64,000 nt of DNA, taken from the IMG/VR virus record IMGVR_UViG_3300025949_000001, positions 51,996-115,995 of that record; one strand, written 5' to 3'. The translations under genes were made by a program, and so were the position numbers. Origin of the DNA: a virus. Shown in pieces: positions 1 through 7,406 of the stretch (position 1 is its first letter; each line of letters begins with the position of its first letter). The notes under the pieces were generated by a model, which saw nothing but the letters and a program-made list of their open reading frames with translations, did not search any database and had not been told where the DNA came from.

Positions 1-190
1 GCTGCCCGTCGCAGGCGTCGACGGCCCGCGGCAGCCGCCAGCGGGTGACGCCCCAGGGCGGCCAGTACTGCCAGCGGCGGGCGTACACGCGCCCCCAACC
101 GGCCCAGGAGTACGGGGCGCGGGTGTCGTCGAGGTTCTGGTTCGGGCGGCGCCACACGACCATGCGCGACGGAGGCTCGGGTCCGGTCAT
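1..190 (-). CDS. Hypothetical protein, C-terminus outside window
   Basis: Reading frame open from an ATG at 190 to the left edge, giving 63 residues rich in Trp, Arg, Tyr and Pro. The start overlaps the stop of the upstream phosphatase gene as ATGA, the coupling used throughout this element, which is the main support that it is real. No family is recognised. Only the N-terminal part is visible. Confidence 0.5.
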   Translation of the reverse strand, partial: MTGPEPPSRMVVWRRPNQNLDDTRAPYSWAGWGRVYARRWQYWPPWGVTRWRLPRAVDACDGQ

Positions 191-669
191 GGCCGCACCG
201 CCGCGGTACCCGCGCCCTCGACCCAGCCGGGCACGACCGTGACCGGGATTCCCTCGGACCGCCACAGCTCGACGATCGCCGGGTTGTCGTCGTACGCGTG
301 CACCGGCCGGTACTGCTGCCGGATCTTCGCCAGGATCTCGCGCTTGACCACATGGTCGGGCCGGTAGTCTCCGTTCGCCCGCATCCACATCGCATCCGAG
401 GGCACGCCGTGCAGGGCGAGCCAGAACGCAGTGGAGTTGCGGAGCCGCGCCTCGCGCGCGGTCACGACCAGCACGGCGCGGGCCGCTGCGTGTTCGGCGC
501 GGGCGGCGTCCACGACCCAGGCGTTCGGGGGGCAGTTGACGGCGTCGCGGTGGAACGCGTCGAAGTTCTTGCGGTAGCCGTTGGCGGGGCCGCCGAGTAC
601 GTGGTGCCGGATGGCGCGCACGTCGCACAGGGTGCCGTCCATGTCGAACAGGACCGCCTCGGGCAGCAT
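187..669 (-). CDS. HAD phosphatase resembling the 3'-phosphatase domain of polynucleotide kinase
   Basis: A 160-residue cytoplasmic protein with the HAD superfamily motifs in order: FDMDGT near residues 8-13 (nucleophile and acid aspartates), VTAR near 69-72, a conserved Lys in VVKREIL near 107-113, and DDNP near 126-129. Arrangement and length match the stand-alone phosphatase domains of phage T4 PseT-type enzymes, which remove 3'-phosphates or 2',3'-cyclic phosphates from nucleic acid ends. No kinase domain is present. The start overlaps the stop of the GIY-YIG gene, so it is translated from the same message as the nucleotidyltransferase and second HAD protein upstream. RNA end repair is inferred; a nucleotide phosphatase is the main alternative. 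Confidence 0.85.
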   Translation of the reverse strand: MLPEAVLFDMDGTLCDVRAIRHHVLGGPANGYRKNFDAFHRDAVNCPPNAWVVDAARAEHAAARAVLVVTAREARLRNSTAFWLALHGVPSDAMWMRANGDYRPDHVVKREILAKIRQQYRPVHAYDDNPAIVELWRSEGIPVTVVPGWVEGAGTAAVRP

Positions 670-1589
670 CAGGGCGCCGCCTTCGCGACGGTGTAGTGCT
701 CGGCGCGCACGCGGTAGACGCCTCGGGCGACTCGGACCACGAACCCATCGTTGGCGGCGTCACTGAGGAGCTGGTACGCGGCGCCGAGCGTCTTTCCGGT
801 TCGTTCGGCTAGCGACGGGGCCGTGATTGGGCCGATCCACCCGGCGAGCAACGCCCGATACTGCTTCGGCTGCGGCGTCCTGGCGCGTCGTGGCTGGCGC
901 GGTTTCAGCGCCCTTCGCTTTCGCGACGTCTCACGTGCGCAGGCGCGGCAATAGCGTTGGCCGTCGTACCATCGCGTGTTTTCCTCGGTCCACTCATGGC
1001 CGCTGCCGCACGCTGTTGCCCGAGTCAGTGACTTCGTGGCCGCGACGGAAGCCGTGCGCTTCGCTATCCACTCGGGCGACTGCTTCCTGCCGCATAGGGA
1101 GTCGCTCCGCTTTCGCAGCGTCTTCGCGCTGGGTTTCTTTCCCATGTTCGCGGCGGACAACTTCGCGCGCGTCTCGGGCGACCTGGGTTTGCCAATCTTG
1201 GCTTGAGCACTCTTACGTACAGACTCGGATGCCATTCGCCATGTGCCCCCTGAGACGCCGCCCGTGGACAAGTTGAGCAACGGCGCACCCGCGAGTCGCA
1301 GGCGTTCGATGTGCCGCCTTTCGGCGGCGTCTAGGCCGGTAGCGGGTATTGGCCCCTCGATGAGGAGGATTCCCGGCACCGCGCCGGCCTCGGCGAGCTC
1401 GGCAATCCAGCGGCATACGGGCCGGCTCGGCGAGCGGCGGTCCGCCAAATGCCCTTTCAGCCTGCGCTTCAGTGCTTGACGCGTCTGGCCGACGTACCGG
1501 ATGGTCCCATCGATGTCGCGAAGCCCGTAAATGACGCCCATGCCAGGCGTCGGCTTCGCCCGTTCCGCGTCGCAGGAATCAGCTTGCAT
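669..1589 (-). CDS. GIY-YIG homing endonuclease with NUMOD3 motifs and C-terminal winged helix
   Basis: GIY-YIG nuclease fold near the N-terminus: VIYGLRD followed by YVGQT, with conserved Arg and Glu further on. Next come NUMOD3-type DNA-binding repeats (SPETRAKLSAANMGKK), a Cys/His cluster and a winged-helix segment (LAERTGKTLGAAYQLL). The order matches free-standing phage homing enzymes such as the SegA/F-I-TevI class. I chose ATG 1589 because a GATAAT -10 element ends six bases upstream and there is no Shine-Dalgarno, which suggests a leaderless message; GTG or ATG codons further upstream would add residues without similarity. It separates the nucleotidyltransferase from the phosphatase. 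Its last 13 residues resemble the end of the neighbouring nucleotidyltransferase (see findings). Confidence 0.83.
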   Translation of the reverse strand: MQADSCDAERAKPTPGMGVIYGLRDIDGTIRYVGQTRQALKRRLKGHLADRRSPSRPVCRWIAELAEAGAVPGILLIEGPIPATGLDAAERRHIERLRLAGAPLLNLSTGGVSGGTWRMASESVRKSAQAKIGKPRSPETRAKLSAANMGKKPSAKTLRKRSDSLCGRKQSPEWIAKRTASVAATKSLTRATACGSGHEWTEENTRWYDGQRYCRACARETSRKRRALKPRQPRRARTPQPKQYRALLAGWIGPITAPSLAERTGKTLGAAYQLLSDAANDGFVVRVARGVYRVRAEHYTVAKAAP

Positions 1590-1604
1590 ACATCTATTAT
1601 CGCA
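1590..1604 (-). promoter_or_regulatory. Extended -10 promoter for the GIY-YIG gene
   Basis: On the minus strand TG-C-GATAAT occupies 1604-1596, an extended -10 element with five of six matches to TATAAT. Transcription would begin at about 1589, the A of the ATG, so the mRNA would be leaderless. No convincing -35 is seen. A private promoter is usual for homing endonuclease genes. Confidence 0.4.
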
Positions 1605-1627
1605 GGTAGCGCCGACATTCCGAAGGT

Positions 1628-2314
1628 TCATGCGGCAGCTCGCGGAGCGATATAGTGCTGCGCCCGGACCCTCTTCAACCACCCCTCAACGACACCGTAA
1701 CTCGGCTCATCGGGCAGCGCCGTCCTGGCTGCGTCGAAGGCTGCGACCGTCTCGGCAATCAGCTTCTCTGCGGCGGTCGGGTCCTTCGCGACCTGCTCGC
1801 CGAAGTCGAGGTACTGCTGCGGGTCCTCTAGGGCCACCGTCAACCTCCCCGAGGTGTAAAGCTCAAGACCTTGGCGGCTCAGGCGCAGTAGGTGGCGCGC
1901 ATGTTTGGCCGTGCGCTTGCGAGTGTCCGCGCTGAAAGACCCGTCGCCCCGGTTGAGCAGTTTCCGGCACTGGGCGACCGCGTATCCGCAGTAGGCGTCC
2001 CTCACCAGGCGGGCGCTCGGGAAGGCGCTGCGAATGCCGACCAGTTCATCGCCAAGCGCCGTCTTGATCTCGTAACTCTCAAGGAAGAGCAGTTCAAGGA
2101 CGGTCGGGTTGGACTTGAGCATCAGCCTCGCAGCTTTGGCCGCCTCGTGATACGTCACGTCGGGTTTGGTGGTGACGATGGAGTCGTTGGGCGCGGTCAG
2201 GCCCATGAACCGGGTGGTGGGCCAGGTGAACACGCCGAGCCGGTCGATGTCGGAGTCGGGTCCGGCCAGGCCGTACGCGGTGGAGCCGACGACGCCGGCC
2301 AGCAGAACGCGCAT
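1628..2314 (-). CDS. DNA polymerase beta-like nucleotidyltransferase (COG3541/YcgL-like)
   Basis: A 228-residue protein that opens with VGSTAYGLAGPDSDIDRLGVF, the GS...DxD signature of the pol-beta nucleotidyltransferase fold, in which the two aspartates bind metal and NTP. The remainder is helical, as in the COG3541 group of predicted nucleotidyltransferases found in phages and RNA-repair gene sets. ATG 2314 is preceded by GAGGAG at ideal spacing; a GTG at 2338 overlapping the upstream stop is the alternative. It lies directly after the HAD gene and before the GIY-YIG gene. Nucleotide addition to RNA ends or tRNA is inferred from family and company; no substrate can be read from the sequence. 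Confidence 0.83.
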   Translation of the reverse strand: MRVLLAGVVGSTAYGLAGPDSDIDRLGVFTWPTTRFMGLTAPNDSIVTTKPDVTYHEAAKAARLMLKSNPTVLELLFLESYEIKTALGDELVGIRSAFPSARLVRDAYCGYAVAQCRKLLNRGDGSFSADTRKRTAKHARHLLRLSRQGLELYTSGRLTVALEDPQQYLDFGEQVAKDPTAAEKLIAETVAAFDAARTALPDEPSYGVVEGWLKRVRAQHYIAPRAAA

Positions 2315-2334
2315 GTCGGACTCCTCGGCGGCCG

Positions 2335-2880
2335 TCACAGTGTGGTCTCCAGTTCGCGGATGTTGGCCGCCCACCCGGCGACCCGGTCCACGTCCTGCTG
2401 CCGGATGCCGAGGCTGATGTGCAGCAGCAGCGTCGGGATGCCGTCCTCGGTGCGCGTTTTCGCCCACTCGAAGTCGCCGGGCTCGAAGTCGTCGTCCAGC
2501 CATGCGAACGCCCGCTCGCCGACGTACGCCTCGACGGCGTCGCGCTTCCAGATTTGGCCGAACGGGAACGGTCCACGCGAGGGGAACTCGATCACCGGCA
2601 GTTGCGGCAGGCCGACCACGGGCGCCACGAGCCGGTTCGCCGAGTGCTCCCAGGTGGTGGCCCAGGCCAGGTCTACCAGGTGGGTCAGGGCGAGCAGCAT
2701 GGGTCCGTGCGCAGGGTTGAGCCAGACACGGATGGAGCGTTTGCCGCTCTGTGCCCAATGCCAGCCGTCCGCGCCGGTGCGGACATGCCGGGTGGTGTAT
2801 CCGTCGGGCCGCTGGGTGGGTTTCGCGCCGTAGGGGTTAAGCGGTCCGTCTACGTCGAGCAGGAGCAGGGGTTTGGTCAC
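2335..2880 (-). CDS. HAD-fold protein of the 'Swiss Army Knife' RNA-repair type
   Basis: A 181-residue protein starting LLLLDVDGPLNP (motif I, DxDG) with a later WLDDDF motif that supplies the second acidic pair, and a conserved segment TTWEHSANR in between. This pattern fits the HAD domain found in or beside Swiss-Army-Knife RNA repair proteins in actinobacteria. GTG 2880 follows a strong AGGAGGAC. It is the first gene of a minus-strand set with the nucleotidyltransferase (1628-2314), GIY-YIG enzyme and phosphatase. Phosphatase activity on nucleic acid termini is inferred from the family; a general HAD hydrolase cannot be excluded. Confidence 0.78.
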   Translation of the reverse strand: MTKPLLLLDVDGPLNPYGAKPTQRPDGYTTRHVRTGADGWHWAQSGKRSIRVWLNPAHGPMLLALTHLVDLAWATTWEHSANRLVAPVVGLPQLPVIEFPSRGPFPFGQIWKRDAVEAYVGERAFAWLDDDFEPGDFEWAKTRTEDGIPTLLLHISLGIRQQDVDRVAGWAANIRELETTL

Positions 2881-3052
2881 GTGTCCTCCTGGGTTCGGTT
2901 GATGGTTGCGTGTTCGCGGGTGTCGCGCGATGTGTTTCGGGCCGGCCGCGTCGGCTGCGTCTCGATCCGGTCGCGGTCCGGTCGCGCCGGCCCGTGCCGT
3001 ACGCGCCGGGCGTAGCGTGGTGGCCTGTCAGGATTCGAACAGTGGGGGGATC

Positions 3053-3511
3053 ATGCGCCGTCGTTCCGGCACGTCCGTTGTGGGTCTGCTTGTGGGTCTG
3101 GCCGTAGGTGTGGCCGGCTGCTCATCCAGCGCCCCGGCCACGCCCGCTCAGGTGCACCTGAAGGGCACACTCACCCTGTCCAGCGGCTACCTGGACAACT
3201 CGACCACGAGTTACGTGCAGACCGACGGCGACCCTTGCGCCGGGGGCGAGGGTTACAGCGACATCAGTCAGGGCGTTGCCGTGACGGTCGGCAACCAGAC
3301 GGGCGCCACCATCGGTGTGGGCGCGTTGAGCGGCGGGGTGGTGCAGGGTGCGCGGACTACCGGCACGGTGACGACGGGTACATGCGTGTTCTCGTTCGAT
3401 GTGCCGGTGCCGGGCGGGCAGTCCGAGTACACGGTGACGATCTCGCATCGGGGGACGCAGACGTACACCCTGGACCAGGTTGCGGCGGGTATCGCGCTCA
3501 CGCTCGGCTGA
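3053..3511 (+). CDS. Secreted lipoprotein
   Basis: A 152-residue product with a type II signal peptide: MRRRSG, a hydrophobic stretch, then lipobox VAGC near residues 20-23, then a Ser/Ala/Pro-rich linker. The mature part is Thr/Ser/Gly-rich, contains two cysteines that could form a disulfide, and looks all-beta. ATG 3053 is preceded by GGGGGGA. It stands alone on the plus strand, divergent from the RNA-repair-like genes and convergent with the winged-helix gene, as expected for a moron expressed from the prophage. Function is unknown; surface exclusion or immunity would be guesses. A possible -10 (TAGCGT) is at 3013-3018. Confidence 0.78.
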   Translation: MRRRSGTSVVGLLVGLAVGVAGCSSSAPATPAQVHLKGTLTLSSGYLDNSTTSYVQTDGDPCAGGEGYSDISQGVAVTVGNQTGATIGVGALSGGVVQGARTTGTVTTGTCVFSFDVPVPGGQSEYTVTISHRGTQTYTLDQVAAGIALTLG

Positions 3512-3609
3512 TCGGGCGGCGGCGCCGGACATGCGCCCGCGCTGTTCCTGCCGGGCGACCCGTCGCAGTCCTGCACGATCAGCGCGGGGTCGGACGCTCC
3601 GTAGCCGGG

Positions 3610-4746
3610 TCACGAGATGCCTTCCAGGTAGACGGACTGGTCCACGGGGTTGCGGTAGGGCTGGTATCCACCGGCGGCAAGGATGCGCTTAGCTTCCTCA
3701 CCCGCGCGGTCCGCCTCGGCGAGCGCGCGGCCGGTGGCGGTGGGGCGGGATTCTCCTACTGCGCGGGGGTGACAGTTAGGGCAGCGCCCGGGATGACTGG
3801 AGTCCCAGTCGATCATTCGGGTGGACTGCTCACACTCACCGCACCATGGCGGCCGACTACTACCAGCGCCTTCGTCTCTGCGGCGCGGTGCACCGAGGTC
3901 CTTGGCGCGGTAGATGGCGGTTCGTACGCGGTCGTTGGCGCCGGTCCAGTCGCGGTCGAGGGTGGCGATCAGGTCGGGCACCGTCCATCCGGCCGCGAGG
4001 GCCGCGGTGATGGGGGCGAGGAGTTGGGCTCGTTCGCTGCGGCCTGGTTGGCGTTGCAGGTCGAGTTTGTCGATGACGGTGTCCGCGTCGGGGTTGGGTT
4101 CTTGTTCGGCGTAGCCATCCCCCGCCGCCGCCCTAGGGCTTGCGTGGATCGCGACCGCTGGTCCGCTGGAGGTAGGAGGAGGTCTGTCTGTCTGAAAAAC
4201 GTCTGTATAAGGAAGGGGAACGGCTGAGCCGTTTTCGGTGCGACCTGCGGAAACGGTCGTTTGTGCAGGTGGGACCGGGACCGCCTGGGCCGTTTCCGGT
4301 CCCACCTGCGCGTTCGCATCATCCTGCCTGCTCGCGCCGACACCGGCTGAGCCGTTATCGGTCTGACCTGGCGTAATGAGGGTTTCCGCAGGTGGTACCG
4401 GCGACGGCTGAGCCGGTGTCGGCCCCGCCTGGGCGTTTACCGATTCAGCGTAGATTGCGATGATTGTCGTCATCCGGCCGTCGGCCGACCTGACCTGAGT
4501 GCGCACCAGGTGTCCGGCTGCGGCGAGTTCCTTGGCCGCCTCGAGGTAGGCGTCTCGGCCGCCGCCGCGCTTTCCGCTGCCGTAGTACTCAGCCACACCT
4601 GCGATGGAACTGAACTTGTTCCCGTCGATGAGCAGACGTGCGAGTAGGCCAAGTGCGGCGAGGGACAAGTCCAGGTTGCGTGCGGCCTCGTTGGGGAAGC
4701 GCTCGAAGCCGCCGCGGTTCTTCGACAGGCGGGTCACCTCGATCAC
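3610..4746 (-). CDS. Winged-helix DNA-binding protein with repeat-rich linker and zinc-binding tail
   Basis: About 378 residues. The N-terminus (RGGFERFPNEAARNLDLS...LLARLL) is a helix-turn-helix of the type found in actinobacterial mobile-element replication and partition proteins. Residues about 125-200 form a Pro/Ala/Thr-rich linker with two imperfect copies of a roughly 32-residue unit (N-A-Q-x-G-P-x-x-A-Q ... N-G-S-A). A helical domain follows, then a CGEC...CPNC pair likely to bind zinc. GTG 4746 is chosen because AGCAGGG lies eight bases upstream; TTG 4770 is the longest alternative. It diverges from the GntR gene, so the operators at 4803-4841 could control both. A replication-initiation role is possible but not shown. 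Confidence 0.62.
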   Translation of the reverse strand: MIEVTRLSKNRGGFERFPNEAARNLDLSLAALGLLARLLIDGNKFSSIAGVAEYYGSGKRGGGRDAYLEAAKELAAAGHLVRTQVRSADGRMTTIIAIYAESVNAQAGPTPAQPSPVPPAETLITPGQTDNGSAGVGASRQDDANAQVGPETAQAVPVPPAQTTVSAGRTENGSAVPLPYTDVFQTDRPPPTSSGPAVAIHASPRAAAGDGYAEQEPNPDADTVIDKLDLQRQPGRSERAQLLAPITAALAAGWTVPDLIATLDRDWTGANDRVRTAIYRAKDLGAPRRRDEGAGSSRPPWCGECEQSTRMIDWDSSHPGRCPNCHPRAVGESRPTATGRALAEADRAGEEAKRILAAGGYQPYRNPVDQSVYLEGIS

Positions 4747-4802
4747 GCGGCGCACCCTGCTAGAGCCCAATGCTGCAGATGTAGTAGGGCAAGCACTACG
4801 GT

Positions 4803-4841
4803 GACATCTTTGAAGAGGTGGTCAACTTCTTGTGAGAAGTT
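4803..4841. promoter_or_regulatory. Tandem 18-bp palindromic operators upstream of the first GntR gene
   Basis: Two sites of the same 7-4-7 design: GACATCT-TTGA-AGAGGTG at 4803-4820 (imperfect) and AACTTCT-TGTG-AGAAGTT at 4824-4841 (perfect). Their centres are 21 bp apart, two helical turns, so two dimers would bind one face. A third site of the same design lies at 5682-5699 in front of the next gene. GntR/UTRA proteins bind such short palindromes and often autoregulate; binding by the adjacent GntR protein is inferred. A TACGGT -10 candidate is at 4797-4802. Confidence 0.55.
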
Positions 4842-4856
4842 CCCGAGGGGAGACGC

Positions 4857-5600
4857 ATGTCCGATGGATCGAAGCCGACCCGGCGAGAGAAGATCGCCAA
4901 CGACCTGAGGAGTCAGATCAGGGAAGGCAAACTGCCGCCTGGGGCCGCCGTTCCGGGCGAGAACGCCATCGCGAAGGAGTACGGCGTTTCGCAGCCAACC
5001 GCGCGGGCCGCGTTGGCGATCCTCCGAGGTGAGGGGCTGATTCGCGTCGAGCGCGGCAAGGGCGCGTACGTGCGCGACTTCAAGCCGATCCTGCGTGACG
5101 CGACGACGCGCCTGTCTGTCGAGCAGTGGGGGTCTGGGCATGCCATTTGGAGTGCGGACCTCCAGTTGCGCCCGCTGTCCATCGTTTCGGTGGATGTGAC
5201 CGCGGGTGCTGCATCGCCTGACGTGGCCGCGCTGCTGGGTACAGCGCGGGTCGTCGTGCGTGACCGCGTGTATGCGGTTGACGGTCGGATCGTTCAGGCG
5301 GCGGTGTCCTATCTGCCGGCCGACCTCGTGAAGGGTTCGCCGATCGAGAGGCCCGACACTGGTCCAGGAGGTACATACGCCCGCCTGCGCGAGTTGGGGT
5401 TCGAGCCTGCGAAGTTCGTCGAGCAGGTCAGGATTCGCATGCCGCAGCCGGAGGAGCGCAAGCGACTGAAGCTGGATGTCGGCCAGCCGATCGCTGCAAT
5501 CCGCCGCACGGCGGCGACTGAGACGGGGCGCGTTGTGGAGGTCAACGACATGGTCCTGGTGGGGGAGGCATACGTGCTGCAATGGTCATTCACCTCCTGA
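4857..5600 (+). CDS. GntR-family repressor with UTRA domain (KorSA-like)
   Basis: A 247-residue regulator. Residues about 8-75 form the GntR winged helix (KIANDLRSQIREGKLPPG, then GVSQPTARAALAILRGEGLIRVERGKGAYV). Residues about 95-240 form a UTRA ligand-binding domain of the HutC subfamily. ATG 4857 follows GAGGGGAGA. In AICEs such as pSAM2 a GntR repressor (KorSA) silences excision and transfer. Here it lies between a divergent winged-helix gene and an excisionase-like gene, both preceded by matching palindromes, and is followed by an intrinsic terminator. The ligand is unknown. This is one of two such regulators in the window. Confidence 0.9.
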   Translation: MSDGSKPTRREKIANDLRSQIREGKLPPGAAVPGENAIAKEYGVSQPTARAALAILRGEGLIRVERGKGAYVRDFKPILRDATTRLSVEQWGSGHAIWSADLQLRPLSIVSVDVTAGAASPDVAALLGTARVVVRDRVYAVDGRIVQAAVSYLPADLVKGSPIERPDTGPGGTYARLRELGFEPAKFVEQVRIRMPQPEERKRLKLDVGQPIAAIRRTAATETGRVVEVNDMVLVGEAYVLQWSFTS

Positions 5601-5614
5601 TTCCCGAGTGATCG

Positions 5615-5648
5615 AGAGCCCCGGTGCCCGCCGGGGCTCTTTTGTTTT
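5615..5648 (+). terminator. Rho-independent terminator after the first GntR gene
   Basis: Perfect 10-bp stem AGAGCCCCGG / CCGGGGCTCT (5615-5624 and 5631-5640), six-base loop, then TTTGTTTT. It isolates the regulator from the operon that starts at 5715. Confidence 0.87.
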
Positions 5649-5679
5649 CTATGTACTCCATGAACTAACTAGATCCTAC

Positions 5680-5708
5680 TTGACTTCTTAACAGATGTCA
5701 CCCATGCT
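5680..5708 (+). promoter_or_regulatory. Repressor-controlled promoter of the first excisionase-like gene
   Basis: TTGACT at 5680-5685 as -35, 17-bp spacer, CATGCT at 5703-5708 as a weak -10 whose last base lies six bases before ATG 5715, so the message would be nearly leaderless. The palindrome GACTTCT-TAAC-AGATGTC at 5682-5699 overlaps the -35 and spacer and has the same 7-4-7 layout as the operators at 4803-4841. Repressor binding would block RNA polymerase. Confidence 0.5.
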
Positions 5709-5714
5709 GGGGTT

Positions 5715-5942
5715 ATGAAGCTCACTGAGAACACGGCAACTGGAGTAGCCGCTGAGGGCGACTGGCTCACCGTCGCCGAGTTCGCGGCGATCTTCCGCAT
5801 TTCAGACGGAGAGGCCTACGCGGCGATCCACCGCGGCGAGATCCCGGGCGTGATCCGGATCGGAACCCGGCGCGGCTACCGCATCCCCCGCGCCTCGGTC
5901 GCCCCGTACGCCGAAGCCCAGCGCGTCAACGCCGCCGTTTAG
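5715..5942 (+). CDS. Small excisionase-like helix-turn-helix protein
   Basis: A 75-residue protein with one MerR/AlpA-type winged helix: DWLTVAEFAAIFRISDGEAYAAIHRGEIPG followed by the wing IRIGTRRGYRIP. Length and layout match excisionases and AlpA-like activators of actinobacterial integrative elements. It is the first gene of a plus-strand series and its promoter carries the same palindrome as the GntR gene, suggesting it is the repressor's main target. No integrase is adjacent, so a transcription-factor role is equally possible. A second protein of this class is at 11501-11719 and a third at 62766-62966. Confidence 0.75.
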   Translation: MKLTENTATGVAAEGDWLTVAEFAAIFRISDGEAYAAIHRGEIPGVIRIGTRRGYRIPRASVAPYAEAQRVNAAV

Positions 5943-6039
5943 CGACCCCCGATCGCCGCCCGTGCGCCGCGCCGACCCCCCGGCGCGCGTGCGACACACC
6001 ACCGAACCGACCGGAACCGCCCGAGGAGAGAAGGCACCG

Positions 6040-6303
6040 ATGCAGATCTGGATCCTCACCAAGACCACCGACATCGACCCGACCCAGATCCTCGGCGCCT
6101 ACGACCAGCAACCCGGCACCCGCCGCTTCGCCGAGGAGGCGACCCGCATGCTCGAAGCCGCCGCACGCTCCCTGTACGGCGAGGGCGGCGAGCCGATCCC
6201 GGATCCGCTAGCCGTCTGCGGCCGGGGCGAGGACGGGTCGCTGAACCTGACCGTGCGCGACGACCTGCTCGCGCTCGAACCTATCGAGTACGTCACGGCC
6301 TGA
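6040..6303 (+). CDS. Small hypothetical protein
   Basis: 87 residues, acidic, starting MQIWILTKTTDIDPTQI. No family recognised. ATG 6040 follows GAGGAGAGAAGG at good spacing. It continues the operon that begins with the excisionase-like gene, after a 97-bp GC-rich leader with no visible gene. Confidence 0.6.
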   Translation: MQIWILTKTTDIDPTQILGAYDQQPGTRRFAEEATRMLEAAARSLYGEGGEPIPDPLAVCGRGEDGSLNLTVRDDLLALEPIEYVTA

Positions 6304-6361
6304 CCGGCCCCCGCGCGCCGCCCGCGCCGGAAACCCGAACCCGAATCGAAGGAGCATCCCC

Positions 6362-6544
6362 GTGTCCTGCACCGCGAGCAAGTTCGACCGCGACTGCGGC
6401 GGCTGCCGCCATTGCGCCGACTGCCCTCCCACCCCCGGCGAGCCCGGAATCCTGCACCTCGACCCGCAGGCAGTCGCCGACGCCAGGGTCTGGCGGCGCC
6501 ACCGGCTGCGCGAGCGGCTGATCGGCGACCGCGCCAACAACTGA
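6362..6544 (+). CDS. Small cysteine-rich protein, probable zinc binder
   Basis: 60 residues with six cysteines near the start (SCTASKFDRDCGGCRHCADC), an arrangement able to hold one metal ion. GTG 6362 is preceded by AAGGAG. Same operon direction as its neighbours. No family can be named. Confidence 0.58.
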   Translation: MSCTASKFDRDCGGCRHCADCPPTPGEPGILHLDPQAVADARVWRRHRLRERLIGDRANN

Positions 6545-6682
6545 CCGGCCAGGCCGAGCGGCACGCTCCACGGTTCGAGCCCGTGGCGGCCACGCAGCAC
6601 AGCACGACCGCCGAACAGCAAGCGGCCCGACCGCGTCGCAGGCAGCCGGGCCACACGATCCAAGCCTGGAGGGGCAAGAACC

Positions 6683-6889
6683 GTGGACACCACCGTAGCA
6701 AGCGGCACCGACAGGGCCACTGGCCGCGCCGCCAAGCGCGTGAGTCGCGCCCTGGTCGCCGTGCGCACCAGCGGTCGCAGCGAGGCTGACATCGCCGCCC
6801 TGCGCCAGGCCCTGCGCCGCAGCGGCCAGCGCGTCACCCGCCGCCAGCTCACCCACCTGCTCGACCTCGCCGCCGGGAGCGCCGCCTGA
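6683..6889 (+). CDS. Small basic hypothetical protein
   Basis: 68 residues, strongly basic (RATGRAAKRVSRALVAVR...RQALRRSGQRVTRRQL), predicted helical, so nucleic-acid binding is plausible. GTG 6683 follows GGAGGGG. Last plus-strand gene before the convergent NUDIX genes. The 138 bp upstream (6545-6682) holds no gene; a T-arm-like hairpin at 6568-6586 could not be extended to a tRNA. Confidence 0.55.
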   Translation: MDTTVASGTDRATGRAAKRVSRALVAVRTSGRSEADIAALRQALRRSGQRVTRRQLTHLLDLAAGSAA

Positions 6890-6968
6890 TGACCGCCGCC
6901 GCGAGCGTCTTGGCCCCGAGTCCGCACCTCGGGCCGGACGCTCGCGGCGGTGTGCTTTGCGCGCGGGC

Positions 6969-7406
6969 TCAGTCGCCCAGCGCGTCGTCGAGGAACTGTT
7001 GGACGGGCCCGAAGAACCCGTGCGGCACCAGCTCGGCGAGTTGGTCGCGCGGTGCCCAGGTGACCGCGTCGATCTCCTCCGGGTCGCCTACCTTGACCTG
7101 TCCGCCGACGACCTCGCACGCGACGTACGACATCTGCCGCCCGGTCGCGGGGTGCACGCGCTCCCCCAGCAGCGCCTCGGCCTTGACGTCCAGGCCGGTT
7201 TCCTCGCGTGCCTCGCGCACCGCCGCCTCCTGCGCGCTCTCCCCGTCCTCGATCGCGCCGGCCGGGAACTGCCACGACAGGCTTCCTTCAGTGACCCTGC
7301 GGCGCACCATCAGCACGCGCCCGTCTTTGACGATCACGGCGGCGGCGATCGGCGGCCTCGGGTCGCTCGCGGGCGCGGTCGTCGGCTCAGTCTGCGGCTG
7401 GGTCAC
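6969..7406 (-). CDS. NUDIX hydrolase
   Basis: 145 residues with a textbook Nudix box at about residues 50-72, G-x5-E-x7-REAREETGL, which binds magnesium and the pyrophosphate of the substrate. NUDIX enzymes hydrolyse nucleoside diphosphate derivatives; the substrate cannot be told. GTG 7406 follows GGAGG and lies 20 bp inside the end of the upstream HTH-NUDIX gene, so translation is coupled. In a phage it could clear modified nucleotides or alter signalling nucleotides; that is inference. Confidence 0.9.
   Translation of the reverse strand: MTQPQTEPTTAPASDPRPPIAAAVIVKDGRVLMVRRRVTEGSLSWQFPAGAIEDGESAQEAAVREAREETGLDVKAEALLGERVHPATGRQMSYVACEVVGGQVKVGDPEEIDAVTWAPRDQLAELVPHGFFGPVQQFLDDALGD

Noticed and set aside
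6568-6586. T-arm-like hairpin CCACGG-TTCGAGC-CCGTGG
   Set aside because: No acceptor, D-arm or anticodon arm can be built around it. It might be a fragment of a tRNA attachment site, but no partner copy was found.
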